A stretch of 36,230 nucleotides of DNA from a virus: the IMG/VR virus record IMGVR_UViG_3300037475_000094, positions 1 through 36,230 of that record. One strand, 5' to 3'. The position numbers and the translations under genes were made by a program. Of this stretch, positions 7,460 to 13,280 are shown piece by piece. How positions within the stretch are numbered: position 1 is the first letter of the stretch; each line of letters begins with the position of its first letter. The notes under the pieces were generated by a model. It saw nothing but the letters and a program-made list of their open reading frames with translations, was not told the DNA's origin and ran no database searches.

Positions 7460-7699
7460 ATGCCGCCACCCGATTCCCAAGCCGCCGTAGCCAATGGGGC
7501 GCGCCCGTCCTGCCAATGCTGGTTCTCCCTCAACACCGGCCCGAACTGGGAATGTGAGAACTGCGGACTACCTCGCGTCCCTCCCGGTGCTTCGCCCACC
7601 AGACCCCTCCCAGCCGATTCCAAACCCCTTCCTGAGCCTTTCCTGCCGGGGGGGCCAACCCTATCCAGACCAAAGAACTGCTTTCTAGGGCAAATCTAG
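7460..7699 (+). CDS. Putative zinc-ribbon microprotein
   Basis: A 79-residue frame with SCQCWFSLNTGPNWECENCG near 17-36: CxC followed by CxxC, a plausible zinc knuckle resembling double zinc ribbons. The C-terminal half is Pro-rich and low complexity, which weakens the case. The ATG follows CAACACC, like other starts here. The open frame is compatible with chance, so confidence is moderate. It is one of several Cys-rich small proteins in the plus block. Confidence 0.45.
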   Translation: MPPPDSQAAVANGARPSCQCWFSLNTGPNWECENCGLPRVPPGASPTRPLPADSKPLPEPFLPGGPTLSRPKNCFLGQI

Positions 7700-7796
7700 C
7701 CTATTGGCGGGGCGATAAGGTGGGCGCTTCGATCTGCATGTGGGTTCTGCTTTACACCAACACGGGCGGTCGTCCTGAACTTACCGAAGCCCACAA

Positions 7797-7905
7797 CTAG
7801 ATCGTTTCCCAAGCCGTCATAGCCGCAGCGGGCATTACAAACTAGGTGGGCGTTTTATTTGATTCGGGGCTTGCTATATCCTGAGCGGTCAGGTTTAGTT
7901 ACGCC
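7797..7905 (+). promoter_or_regulatory. Composite control region R1 ahead of gene 7906
   Basis: Order of modules: CTAGATCGTTTCCCAAG (7797-7813), GCGGGCATTACAAAC (7828-7842), AGGTGGGCG (7844-7852), GGGCTTGCTA (7867-7876). TTGCTA (7871-7876), 17 nt, TTTAGT (7894-7899) forms a moderate sigma-70 promoter whose expected +1 is 7906, the A of the ATG. So gene 7906 would have a leaderless mRNA, the same geometry as at 5996-6031. Modules recur at 2908 (R0) and 8488 (R2). Confidence 0.6.
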
Positions 7906-8082
7906 ATGAAATCTTACTCCTTCAAGTATCGCCACACGGCCAAGAGGACCGTTCGCAGCCATGTCGAACGCCTCAACAACGACGCCGAGGCTATTGAGTT
8001 CGCCCGTGGCCTCCGCATGGGTGGGGGCTATCGGGTCGAAATCTTCAACGGAAAACGCCAAGTCGAATACCGCAACTCCTAA
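7906..8082 (+). CDS. Small basic protein, leaderless start
   Basis: A 58-residue basic protein (MKSYSFKYRHTAKRTVRSHV and on) with alternating strand/helix/strand pattern: RTVRSHVERLNNDAEAIEFARGL reads as a helix and YRVEIFNGKRQVEYRN as a C-terminal hairpin. No family recognised. The predicted transcription start falls on the ATG. It is followed after 4 nt by gene 8087, so the two are likely co-expressed. Confidence 0.6.
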   Translation: MKSYSFKYRHTAKRTVRSHVERLNNDAEAIEFARGLRMGGGYRVEIFNGKRQVEYRNS

Positions 8083-8086
8083 TCCC

Positions 8087-8347
8087 ATGAAACTCACAGA
8101 TCATCAAGACAGCGCCATGCGCTCGCTCTCAAATCATGTTGGCAAAACGGTTGAAGTCCTGACCTCTCAATATGATGCCAACGTTTCGCCTGCCTATCGT
8201 GCTCGCTCAGTCGGAACATTCAAAAGCGCGGCCCTTCGGGGTCTGGAAATCAAAGGCTTTATCAAGATCGTGGATGCCTACTGGAAAGGCGCTACCGTCA
8301 CCGTTCTAAAGTGCCACCCCGATTACGCCAATGACCACCAAGCCTAA
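8087..8347 (+). CDS. Hypothetical protein
   Basis: An 86-residue protein starting MKLTDHQDSAMRSLSNHVGK. The C-terminal half (KGFIKIVDAYWKGATVTVLK) looks like the beta wing of a winged helix: helices first, then GLEIKGFIKI and a beta hairpin. So a small DNA-binding winged helix is possible. I chose the ATG at 8087, 4 nt after the previous stop. It overlaps gene 8331 by 17 nt. Confidence 0.6.
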   Translation: MKLTDHQDSAMRSLSNHVGKTVEVLTSQYDANVSPAYRARSVGTFKSAALRGLEIKGFIKIVDAYWKGATVTVLKCHPDYANDHQA

Positions 8348-8471
8348 GAATACCGCCGCTGTGGCCCTCGGACGCATGGGGGGAAGCCGGAACACCCCCG
8401 CCCAGAACGAAGCCCGTAAACGCAACGGAAAGCTAGGGGGCAGACCTCCCACCAAGAAACCCCAATTGTAA
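8331..8471 (+). CDS. GKLGGRP microprotein 2
   Basis: A 46-residue basic protein: ALGRMGGSRNTPAQNEARKR then NGKLGGRPP and a Lys/Pro tail. It shares the AQ..A...NGKLGGRP motif with the 6036-6188 product. Short proteins of the form ALGRxGGxxxTxAQ..AR..NGKxGGRP are widespread and uncharacterised. It ends the 7906-8471 mini-operon just before control region R2 and the structured RNA. Confidence 0.6.
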   Translation: MTTKPKNTAAVALGRMGGSRNTPAQNEARKRNGKLGGRPPTKKPQL

Positions 8472-8487
8472 AATTCCCACCCCGCAG

Positions 8488-8605
8488 CTAGTTCGTTTCC
8501 CAAGGCAATCCGTCCGGCCTAGTGAATCAGGGGAGGTGGGCGATTCGCCCTAATCTTTTCCATTAGGGGCTTGACCGTAGGGGAAAACCTGATTCTTTCT
8601 CGCTC
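8488..8605 (+). promoter_or_regulatory. Control region R2, putative promoter of the structured RNA
   Basis: Diverged copy of R1: CTAGTTCGTTTCCCAAG (8488-8504; 16 of 17 bases as at 7797), then AGGTGGGCG 46 nt further (47 in R1), then GGGGCTTG. The palindrome GGGCGATTCGCCC lies at 8538-8550. TTGACC (8571-8576) is a good -35; the -10 position (8594-8599, TCTTTC) is poor. By the spacing seen in R1 (first T of -35 plus 35), transcription would start at 8606, the first base of hairpin 1. Confidence 0.5.
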
Positions 8606-8699
8606 GCTGAATGTGAGTCAGCCGTAAGTTTCATTTTGGGAGGGGAGACCCTTTCGAGAAGCCCGGTCCAGCTCACATCTGGCCGGGTTTCTTATTTTA
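8606..8699 (+). ncRNA. Three-hairpin structured RNA with kissing loops
   Basis: No open frame. H1: GCTGA/TCAGC (8606-8610/8618-8622) with loop ATGTGAG. H2: 9 pairs between 8636-8644 and 8649-8657 (three of them G-U) capped by GAGA, a GNRA tetraloop. H3: 9 pairs with one bulged T (8662-8671/8679-8687), loop CTCACAT, then a T-rich tail. The H1 and H3 loops are exact reverse complements over all 7 nt, as in kissing loops of plasmid antisense RNAs. I know of no named RNA family that matches. Expression is inferred. Confidence 0.65.
8662..8699 (+). terminator. Intrinsic terminator of the structured RNA
   Basis: GC-rich stem CCCGG(T)CCAG / CTGGCCGGG with loop CTCACAT (8672-8678), extended by G-U and two A-U pairs at the base, followed by TTTCTTATTTTA (8688-8699). 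This is a good rho-independent terminator for plus-strand transcripts, and doubles as hairpin 3 of the RNA above. Confidence 0.8.
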
Positions 8700-9043
8700 G
8701 GCCGCGATTATCGAACGAACCTACTGTGAGCCCCGCAAGTTCTTTGGGTGTGTGTGAATGCGGTGTAACTCCGAGGTAGCGCACAAGGAAATGGCAGACG
8801 GGAGCTAGGAGGCCCGTCTCTCTGTGTGAGTAGCGACAAAGACGGGAGCAACGAGGGGCCAAACCCACCCGAGCGAAAACATGGCATTGGTCTTCGGACT
8901 GGTGGGAGGGAGGACTTAATTTGAGTCTGACTTCTTGGCGCTCTCTTCAACTCATGCAAGTGCGCATGGGGGAAGGGGGCTTTTGGCAGGAGAGAGAAGC
9001 TTAATTTGAATGAGTCTGACGAACAACTAACCAACTAAAAGAA
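8700..9043 (+). other. Noncoding structured stretch ahead of gene 9044
   Basis: A 344-nt gene-free stretch, possibly a long leader or second RNA. AGACGGG (8796-8802) can pair with CCCGTCT (8813-8819), which can instead pair with a second AGACGGG (8840-8846): mutually exclusive hairpins. CCCACC/GGTGGG (8864-8869/8901-8906) brackets a c(TTCG)g hairpin at 8890-8899. CTCTCTT/AGGAGAG (8941-8947/8988-8994) encloses CATGC/GCATG (8953-8957/8964-8968). A direct repeat, CTTAATTTGA then GTCTGAC, flanks that element (8915-8931 and 9000-9020). No promoter is obvious. The minus-strand frame across it looks like a shadow. Confidence 0.4.
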
Positions 9044-9343
9044 ATGAATGTTACTCTGGAATGGGAAGAATTATCGGGAGACGGGAAAAGAGCTTATGTG
9101 AACGCCAAGGAGAACGATGGATGGCACGACCTACGAATTGAGGTCGATACGGATGATGTGGATAGCGACCATGCTAAGGCCGCCATGCAGACGGTCATTG
9201 ATCGATGCAATGGGTGGGAAGAGATGAAGGCTCATTTGGCCCGCTCTGTTACACTGCTTGAGCAGTATCAGGATTCGTCAATGGGGCAGTCAAAAAACCT
9301 TCGCACTCATTTGAAAAACTGCCATAAACTGATTTCACCATGA
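9044..9343 (+). CDS. Hypothetical acidic protein
   Basis: A 99-residue protein with an acidic N-terminal half (LEWEELSGDGKRAYVNAKEN; EVDTDDVDSDHAKAAM) and a helical, more basic C-terminus. No family recognised. The ATG at 9044 follows AACTAAAAGAA, which is A-rich but without a clear Shine-Dalgarno. It comes straight after the 344-nt structured stretch, whose fold could control it. Overlaps gene 9340 by ATGA. Confidence 0.65.
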   Translation: MNVTLEWEELSGDGKRAYVNAKENDGWHDLRIEVDTDDVDSDHAKAAMQTVIDRCNGWEEMKAHLARSVTLLEQYQDSSMGQSKNLRTHLKNCHKLISP

Positions 9344-9741
9344 GCAACGATAAACACGCCTACGGCTGGATGGGTCACATCATCACTTCAATTGACGAGG
9401 GCGAGAGCGACCCGAAGCACAACGTGGTGGCAATTCCGCGCCTGACATGGGAACGGCTCGTATCCGACTACGAATCCTGCAAGCTAGACGAACGTATTGA
9501 GATCGAGCAGTTGGGGCTTCTTGCCAATGGCGAAGTATATTATCTCGCTTGCGGCTATGCCTTTTCTCGGGGCTATCAGCACTATGGCACCATTTTCGAG
9601 GAGGCCGAAATGCTAGAGGGCGGAAACAATGCCGTGAGCCGCGTTGAACAAGCCCGCGAATATATGACGGCCATGAAGGAAATCTATGGCGTCGATCTTC
9701 CGCCCGCTATGCTCATGGTGGGCTGTTCTTCGGAACATTGA
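9340..9741 (+). CDS. Hypothetical protein
   Basis: A 133-residue protein starting at the ATG overlapping the previous stop. Opening residues HAYGWMGHIITSIDEGESDP, then VVAIPRLTWERLVSDYESCK, look like a small alpha/beta domain; a Tyr-rich strand (GEVYYLACGYAFSRGYQHYG) follows. No known family. It is probably made together with gene 9044. Confidence 0.6.
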   Translation: MSNDKHAYGWMGHIITSIDEGESDPKHNVVAIPRLTWERLVSDYESCKLDERIEIEQLGLLANGEVYYLACGYAFSRGYQHYGTIFEEAEMLEGGNNAVSRVEQAREYMTAMKEIYGVDLPPAMLMVGCSSEH

Positions 9742-9748
9742 CACGATT

Positions 9749-9997
9749 ATGAGCCTCCCGAAAGAATACCCGTGCAGCGAATCCGCCTCGGGAAAGTGCC
9801 GTTACGGTGGCGGCAAGATTTTCAATCATGGATTCTGTCGAGGAGTAGGCGCGTTCTGCCGCCACAAAGACCAGAAACGTTTTGTTTCATCTACCGGTTT
9901 CGTGTGTCCGCTAAAACGCCCGCCCCCAGTTATCACTGGTTCGGAGAACGATCAGGTTATCAGGGAGCGTTACGGCAGAGCGTCCGACCGAGGCTAG
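9749..9997 (+). CDS. Cys-rich small protein, probable zinc binder
   Basis: An 82-residue protein with six Cys and two His in its first 55 residues: CSESASGKCRYGGGK, FNHGFCRGVGAFCRHKDQKR and FVCPLKR. The spacing suggests two metal sites. I took the ATG at 9749, 7 nt after the previous stop; an in-frame start at 9686 would overlap gene 9340. Function unknown, possibly nucleic-acid or protein binding. Confidence 0.55.
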   Translation: MSLPKEYPCSESASGKCRYGGGKIFNHGFCRGVGAFCRHKDQKRFVSSTGFVCPLKRPPPVITGSENDQVIRERYGRASDRG

Positions 9998-10088
9998 TAA
10001 TCCAAATCCTGTTTCGGTTAGTTGCGTGGTGGGCTTGTCTCAGGACTCACGAGGGGGCGAATCGGGCGATTTACAATTAAATGGTGGC

Positions 10089-10117
10089 TTGTGCTAAATA
10101 GTGCTTGAATCGCACAA
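10089..10117. repeat. Inverted repeat ahead of gene 10140
   Basis: TTGTGC (10089-10094) and GCACAA (10112-10117) form 6-bp arms 17 nt apart, with an inner GTGC/GCAC option. It lies in the 142-nt gap before the ribbon-helix-helix-like gene and could be its operator. The gap also holds a GGGCGAATC copy (10055-10063). No clear promoter seen. Confidence 0.3.
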
Positions 10118-10139
10118 AGACTTCTGATTCGTTCCCGTC

Positions 10140-10325
10140 ATGCCCAAACAAGAACGATGCACCAAGCGGGTGGTTTTCTATATCACCCCCACCGAGTTTA
10201 AGCGTGCCGAGAAAATCCGCGCCCGTTTCCCCCAAGTCCGCAGCGTGAACGCCTATTCGTGCGCCGCCCTTTTTGTCCAGATGGCAATGGATGAAAAGCA
10301 ATCCATGTCTGCCGCCTCCCGCTGA
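10140..10325 (+). CDS. Ribbon-helix-helix-like small protein
   Basis: A 61-residue basic protein. RVVFYITPTEFKRAEKIRAR reads as the beta strand and first helix of a ribbon-helix-helix (Arc/MetJ-like) fold, and SVNAYSCAALFVQMAMDEKQ as the second helix. Such proteins are usually dimeric transcription repressors. The ATG at 10140 follows TTCCCGTC. The inverted repeat 23 nt upstream could be its own target (autoregulation), by inference. Confidence 0.55.
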   Translation: MPKQERCTKRVVFYITPTEFKRAEKIRARFPQVRSVNAYSCAALFVQMAMDEKQSMSAASR

Positions 10326-10369
10326 TTCGCCCTCCACGTTTCCCAAACCAGCCATATCCCAATCGCACA

Positions 10370-10741
10370 ATGACCACGCTAGACCCAACTTTTCTACGCT
10401 CGATCATTCTTATGACGGGTTTCCGGGGAGGGGCGATGCAGGGGGCGCAAGCCGCTTTGCTGATGATTGGGCTGCGGGGGGATTTTTCGGGGGCGAGTCT
10501 CCCGGCGGAAATCTCCAACGGCTCCAAGAACCTCGCGGGGGCTGCCTGCGGGGCGCTACTGGCCCAAGGATTGATTGAAAGCGTGGGGCGGGTCAAATCC
10601 CCCCACCCCGACGCCAAGGGCCGTAAAGTGAATCTCTACCGCATCCCCAACGACCGCGTGCAGACCGTCAGGACTTGGCTCCGCACCCACGGTTTCACCC
10701 AACCTGATTCGCCCGAACAACTCAGCCTCCTACAAGCATGA
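10370..10741 (+). CDS. Winged-helix-like protein
   Basis: A 123-residue protein resembling a winged helix: helices around AMQGAQAALLMIGLR and SNGSKNLAGAACGALLAQGL (recognition region), followed by IESVGRVKSPHPDAKGRKVN and LYRIP, a beta wing with the typical glycine-lysine turn. The layout is like transcription factors of the MarR/Rrf2 type, but I cannot assign a family. Overlaps the next gene by ATGA. Confidence 0.55.
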   Translation: MTTLDPTFLRSIILMTGFRGGAMQGAQAALLMIGLRGDFSGASLPAEISNGSKNLAGAACGALLAQGLIESVGRVKSPHPDAKGRKVNLYRIPNDRVQTVRTWLRTHGFTQPDSPEQLSLLQA

Positions 10742-10845
10742 ACCCCGACCCGCGCAAAGAAGACTTCCTCGTGGTGGGCGCTTGCCTCCTCCTTATTGTC
10801 GGGTTTGTGGCCGTTATGATTTTCTGTTTTTCACTTCCCCTATGA
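10738..10845 (+). CDS. Single-helix membrane peptide
   Basis: A 35-residue peptide: a short charged start (MNPDPRKED) then one predicted membrane helix (FLVVGACLLLIVGFVAVMIF). It fits exactly between the ATGA of the preceding gene and the ATGA of the next (10842-10845), which is the main reason to believe it is translated. Function unknown. Confidence 0.55.
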   Translation: MNPDPRKEDFLVVGACLLLIVGFVAVMIFCFSLPL

Positions 10846-11111
10846 GCCCCTTCGCCCGCGAAATGTTCGATATGCTCAAAGAGACGTATCGCCCGCCATC
10901 CCACTCCGAGCTTCAACGCCTTATGGGCGAAGCGAACGAAGGTCTGCCCGCCCTCCCACTGGATGAATCGGACATTGACGGCCTATGTCATTCCTTTTCG
11001 GGGAGGCCCGTCCACCTGCCGACCGTTTCCCCCAAGCTCGTTGCCGATGAATTGGCCAAGCTTGAAAGGGCGCGGAGCCGGGAGAACCGTGGAACGCCCC
11101 ACGAATTTTAA
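10842..11111 (+). CDS. Hypothetical protein
   Basis: An 89-residue protein beginning MSPFAREMFDMLKETYRPPS. The start overlaps the preceding stop (ATGA); earlier in-frame ATGs would run through the membrane peptide. Largely helical with a loop rich in Pro and a charged C-terminus (LAKLERARSRENRGTPHEF). No family recognised. Confidence 0.55.
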   Translation: MSPFAREMFDMLKETYRPPSHSELQRLMGEANEGLPALPLDESDIDGLCHSFSGRPVHLPTVSPKLVADELAKLERARSRENRGTPHEF

Positions 11112-11112
11112 C

Positions 11113-11349
11113 ATGATCTTAGGCACCCTAGAATCCACTGAGCAGCGGGCGAACCGGCAGCTTTATCCCAAGAGGGAGCGCCAGATTTATTGTGGTGGGG
11201 GCGAATCAAACCCCCGCTACATGCATTGCCCAATTACCCCACGAGTCAGAAAGGACTTCCCCGTTCTCTCCCACCTCCGTAACATGGAACTGATGGGGCT
11301 GTGCTCCCTCTGGCCCAAGCCGGATTATTCCAAGAACCACATTTTATGA
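11113..11349 (+). CDS. Hypothetical protein with GGGESNPR
   Basis: A 78-residue frame supported by its ATGA overlap with gene 11346 and a start 2 nt after the previous stop. It contains CGGGESNPRYMHCP, which resembles translations of antisense tRNA T-arm DNA, a known source of false proteins. The DNA there (about 11190-11245) has tRNA-like pieces but does not fold as a tRNA. Coding is therefore likely but not certain. Confidence 0.45.
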   Translation: MILGTLESTEQRANRQLYPKRERQIYCGGGESNPRYMHCPITPRVRKDFPVLSHLRNMELMGLCSLWPKPDYSKNHIL

Positions 11350-11636
11350 GCGCAGAAACTTCTTTTGGGAGAATCGCCACGCCTTTTGAGAAAGCGGCAA
11401 ATGAACGTGCGTTGGCTCGTCTGTTTGAACTTTTCCCAAGGCTACCCAAACGGGATGTGGGCGATTTTCTGCTTAACTGCTCTGCCTATCCATTCGCAGA
11501 TATTCCCTATTTAGTCCACAAACAGCTATCGGAACTTTCGCGCCGTTGCCACAAGGACGTTACTCGCGCCTATCGTCTTTCCTTTAAGGAATATTCCCTC
11601 CGCCCATCCCGCAAAGAACGCTTTCCAAAACCATGA
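11346..11636 (+). CDS. Hypothetical helical protein
   Basis: A 96-residue protein starting MSAETSFGRIATPFEKAANE, coupled to its neighbours by ATGA at both ends (11346-11349 and 11633-11636). All-helical pattern with basic C-terminus (LSFKEYSLRPSRKERFPKP). It precedes the SSB-like gene and may share its job, but no family is recognised. Confidence 0.6.
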   Translation: MSAETSFGRIATPFEKAANERALARLFELFPRLPKRDVGDFLLNCSAYPFADIPYLVHKQLSELSRRCHKDVTRAYRLSFKEYSLRPSRKERFPKP

Positions 11637-12229
11637 ACATCGCTAGAATCGTAGCTATCACCCCAGCCGGTAAGGCTTGGACAAACGAACACGGCACGCT
11701 TTATCCGTTCACCGTTGCCTTTGATGACGGTAGGGCGGGCGAAGTGAACGCCAAAAGCAATCCCCCGGGTTATCGCGTCGGGGAGGTTTGCGGATATGAC
11801 GTTACCGGCCAAACCCCGCGTGGCGTGGACAAATTCAAGGTTACGCGCAATCCTGACCCCTCAAAGGGACGTTTTACTGGCCAACCAGAGGCCGAGAACA
11901 TGCCGGGCGACCCAATACCTATTTCCCGCCCTCCTGCCCGTAGCGTGGCGCAAAAGCAGGTTCCCGTGGCTCCCATCAAATGGGACGGAGCACCCGACCT
12001 TCCGGTTAATTTACCGCACGGCGCTACAGTGGGCGGTGCGCTTGCCCGTGCTGTGGACATTGCGATTGCTACCGGGGCGCTGCCCATGTCGGCATTTGGT
12101 GTCGGGCAAATTGCCATTATTGAGCGCATCACCCGCGACCTTATTGAAATTCAGGGGCGTATCGAGCGGGGCGAACCCATGCCCCATCCAATCGCCCGCG
12201 AACAAGATGAAAACGACCCTCCCTTTTAG
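11633..12229 (+). CDS. SSB-like protein with acidic DPPF tip
   Basis: A 198-residue protein. The N-terminal 75 or so residues are beta-rich (MNIARIVAITPAGKAWTNEH, LYPFTVAFDDGRAGEVNAK, EVCGYDVTGQTPRGVDKFKV), as in an OB fold. The C-terminus is acidic and ends ENDPPF, very like the DDxPF tip by which bacterial single-strand DNA-binding proteins recruit repair and replication partners. A Pro-rich linker and a helical section (ARAVDIAIATGALPM; IIERITRDLIEIQGRIERGE) lie between. I infer a phage single-stranded DNA-binding protein using the host SSB interactome. No primary SSB match can be claimed without a search. Confidence 0.55.
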   Translation: MNIARIVAITPAGKAWTNEHGTLYPFTVAFDDGRAGEVNAKSNPPGYRVGEVCGYDVTGQTPRGVDKFKVTRNPDPSKGRFTGQPEAENMPGDPIPISRPPARSVAQKQVPVAPIKWDGAPDLPVNLPHGATVGGALARAVDIAIATGALPMSAFGVGQIAIIERITRDLIEIQGRIERGEPMPHPIAREQDENDPPF

Positions 12230-12248
12230 TCACCCACCCCGTAACTTT

Positions 12249-12401
12249 ATGAACCGAAACAATTCTAATGAAAAGTGGGAGATTCTAGCCCTCGGATTTG
12301 CATCCATGCTTTTCTTTTTAGGGATTGGGGGATGCATGAAATTGGCCGGATGCCAAACCGTGAACGGAAGCCCCACAATTAACGCCGCCCCCACCAAATG
12401 A
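12249..12401 (+). CDS. Small lipoprotein-like membrane peptide
   Basis: A 50-residue peptide with one hydrophobic segment (ILALGFASMLFFLGIGG) ending in IGGC, which could be a lipobox, and a short polar tail. It may be a lipoprotein or a membrane anchor. The ATG is at 12249, 19 nt after the SSB-like gene. Its end overlaps gene 12398 by ATGA. With the lipoprotein at 12490 it could form a two-component spanin, but nothing else supports lysis here. Confidence 0.5.
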   Translation: MNRNNSNEKWEILALGFASMLFFLGIGGCMKLAGCQTVNGSPTINAAPTK

Positions 12402-12493
12402 CCCTCTCCCTCCAAATCTCCTCCCAAGTAACCAAAGGGAAGGATTATTTTTACACCTTCTCGCCCGCTCCTTCGTCCGACATTTCCACATGA
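12398..12493 (+). CDS. 31-residue peptide
   Basis: A short frame (MTLSLQISSQVTKGKDYFYT and a Ser/Pro-rich end) joined by ATGA overlaps to both the preceding (12398-12401) and following (12490-12493) genes. This exact fit is the only evidence for translation; it may mainly serve to carry ribosomes to the lipoprotein gene. Function unknown. Confidence 0.45.
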   Translation: MTLSLQISSQVTKGKDYFYTFSPAPSSDIST

Positions 12494-12753
12494 AAAATAA
12501 ACTCGTTCTCCTTGCCGCCATAGCCGCGCTCCTACTTCTAGCCGGATGCGGAAGAAAAAGCGAGATTGTCGCTGTGCAATGCATTACCGTTCACGTTTAC
12601 GGCGATTCGCCCGCCAAGGGAACATTGAGCGAGCGTTTCACCTACATGACAGCCGAACGCCTTGACACCCACGAGCGGCGCAACTTTGTCCAAATCTACG
12701 GCCAGCCCGGAGAAAAATTCCTGATGGACTGGAATGAACGCCATTATGACTGA
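12490..12753 (+). CDS. Outer-membrane-type lipoprotein
   Basis: An 87-residue protein with a classic lipoprotein signal: MKNKLVLLAAIAALLLLAGC, with the lipobox LAGC and lipidated Cys at 20. The mature part is about 68 residues, mixed strand/helix (VAVQCITVHVYGDSP; ERFTYMTAERLDTHERR). Phage lipoproteins often block superinfection or act as outer spanins; which applies here cannot be told. It argues for a diderm host. Coupled to the 31-residue frame. Confidence 0.75.
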   Translation: MKNKLVLLAAIAALLLLAGCGRKSEIVAVQCITVHVYGDSPAKGTLSERFTYMTAERLDTHERRNFVQIYGQPGEKFLMDWNERHYD

Positions 12754-12768
12754 TTCGCCCCACCCCGC

Positions 12769-13107
12769 ATGAACCAACTAGAAACCATCAAGGCTAAAGG
12801 CAATCTGTTCCGCGAGCCCCCGAAGGTAAAGAAGGGGGCGCGCAAGCGGGTCAGTCGGGTTTCCCCCAAGAGGGCGAAGCAGCTTCATTTCTACCGGATT
12901 CTTAGGAAGGGATTTCTCGGGGCGCATCGGGAATGTCAGGTTAATTGGCGTGGATGCCTCGGGCTATCCTCGGAAGTCCATCACCGCGCTTCGCGCATCG
13001 GGGAGAAGCTGAACGACATCAAAGATTTCGTAGCAACGTGCGCCCCATGCCATCGGGCAATTCATCGCAACCCGTCCCGTGCTCGCAAACTAAATTTACT
13101 CCAGTGA
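12769..13107 (+). CDS. HNH protein with zinc Cys pairs
   Basis: A 112-residue nuclease. After a basic N-terminus (PKVKKGARKRVSRVSPKRAK) come C56 and C63, then EVHHRAS with His 71-72, and CAPCHRAIH with C91, C94, H95 and H99. This Cys-x-Cys pair framing an HH..H core is the layout of small phage HNH nucleases, including some annotated as recombination endonucleases (NinG-like). A role in recombination or Holliday-junction processing would suit its place near the SSB-like gene. Overlaps gene 13104 by GTGA. Confidence 0.75.
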   Translation: MNQLETIKAKGNLFREPPKVKKGARKRVSRVSPKRAKQLHFYRILRKGFLGAHRECQVNWRGCLGLSSEVHHRASRIGEKLNDIKDFVATCAPCHRAIHRNPSRARKLNLLQ

Positions 13108-13271
13108 AAGCATATCTCATATGGGTTGGCTTAATGCTTGGTTTTATAATCTACGCCGTGTGGAATCCATTCGGCCCAGTGGTTACTTCCGAGGCATCCT
13201 TTGAGCGGGCATATTTTGCATCCATTGGCTACTGGTGGGCCTTCTTTGTCTTTGGAAGAAAGAAAACTTGA
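13104..13271 (+). CDS. Membrane peptide with GTG start
   Basis: A 55-residue protein starting at GTG 13104, which overlaps the HNH stop (GTGA). A first membrane helix is clear (LIWVGLMLGFIIYAVW), and the C-terminus has a second hydrophobic stretch (FASIGYWWAFFVFG) before a basic end (RKKT). Function unknown. One of several small membrane peptides in the plus block. Confidence 0.55.
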   Translation: MKAYLIWVGLMLGFIIYAVWNPFGPVVTSEASFERAYFASIGYWWAFFVFGRKKT

Positions 13272-13280
13272 TTCGCCACA

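Noticed and set aside
7751-7763. ACACCAACAC, 10-nt match to the terminal repeat, as a second cos
   Set aside because: Lacks the TG start and the TGCG/CGCA flanks; probably chance.
8708-9034. Minus-strand open frame of 108 codons
   Set aside because: Ser/Pro/Arg-rich shadow composition, no start context, and it is antisense to a structured noncoding region.
11190-11245. tRNA-like stretch: GTTTGATTC T-loop-like word and ACCA on the minus strand
   Set aside because: T-stem has a G-G mismatch, the acceptor strands do not pair at tRNA spacing and no anticodon arm forms; at most a decayed fragment.
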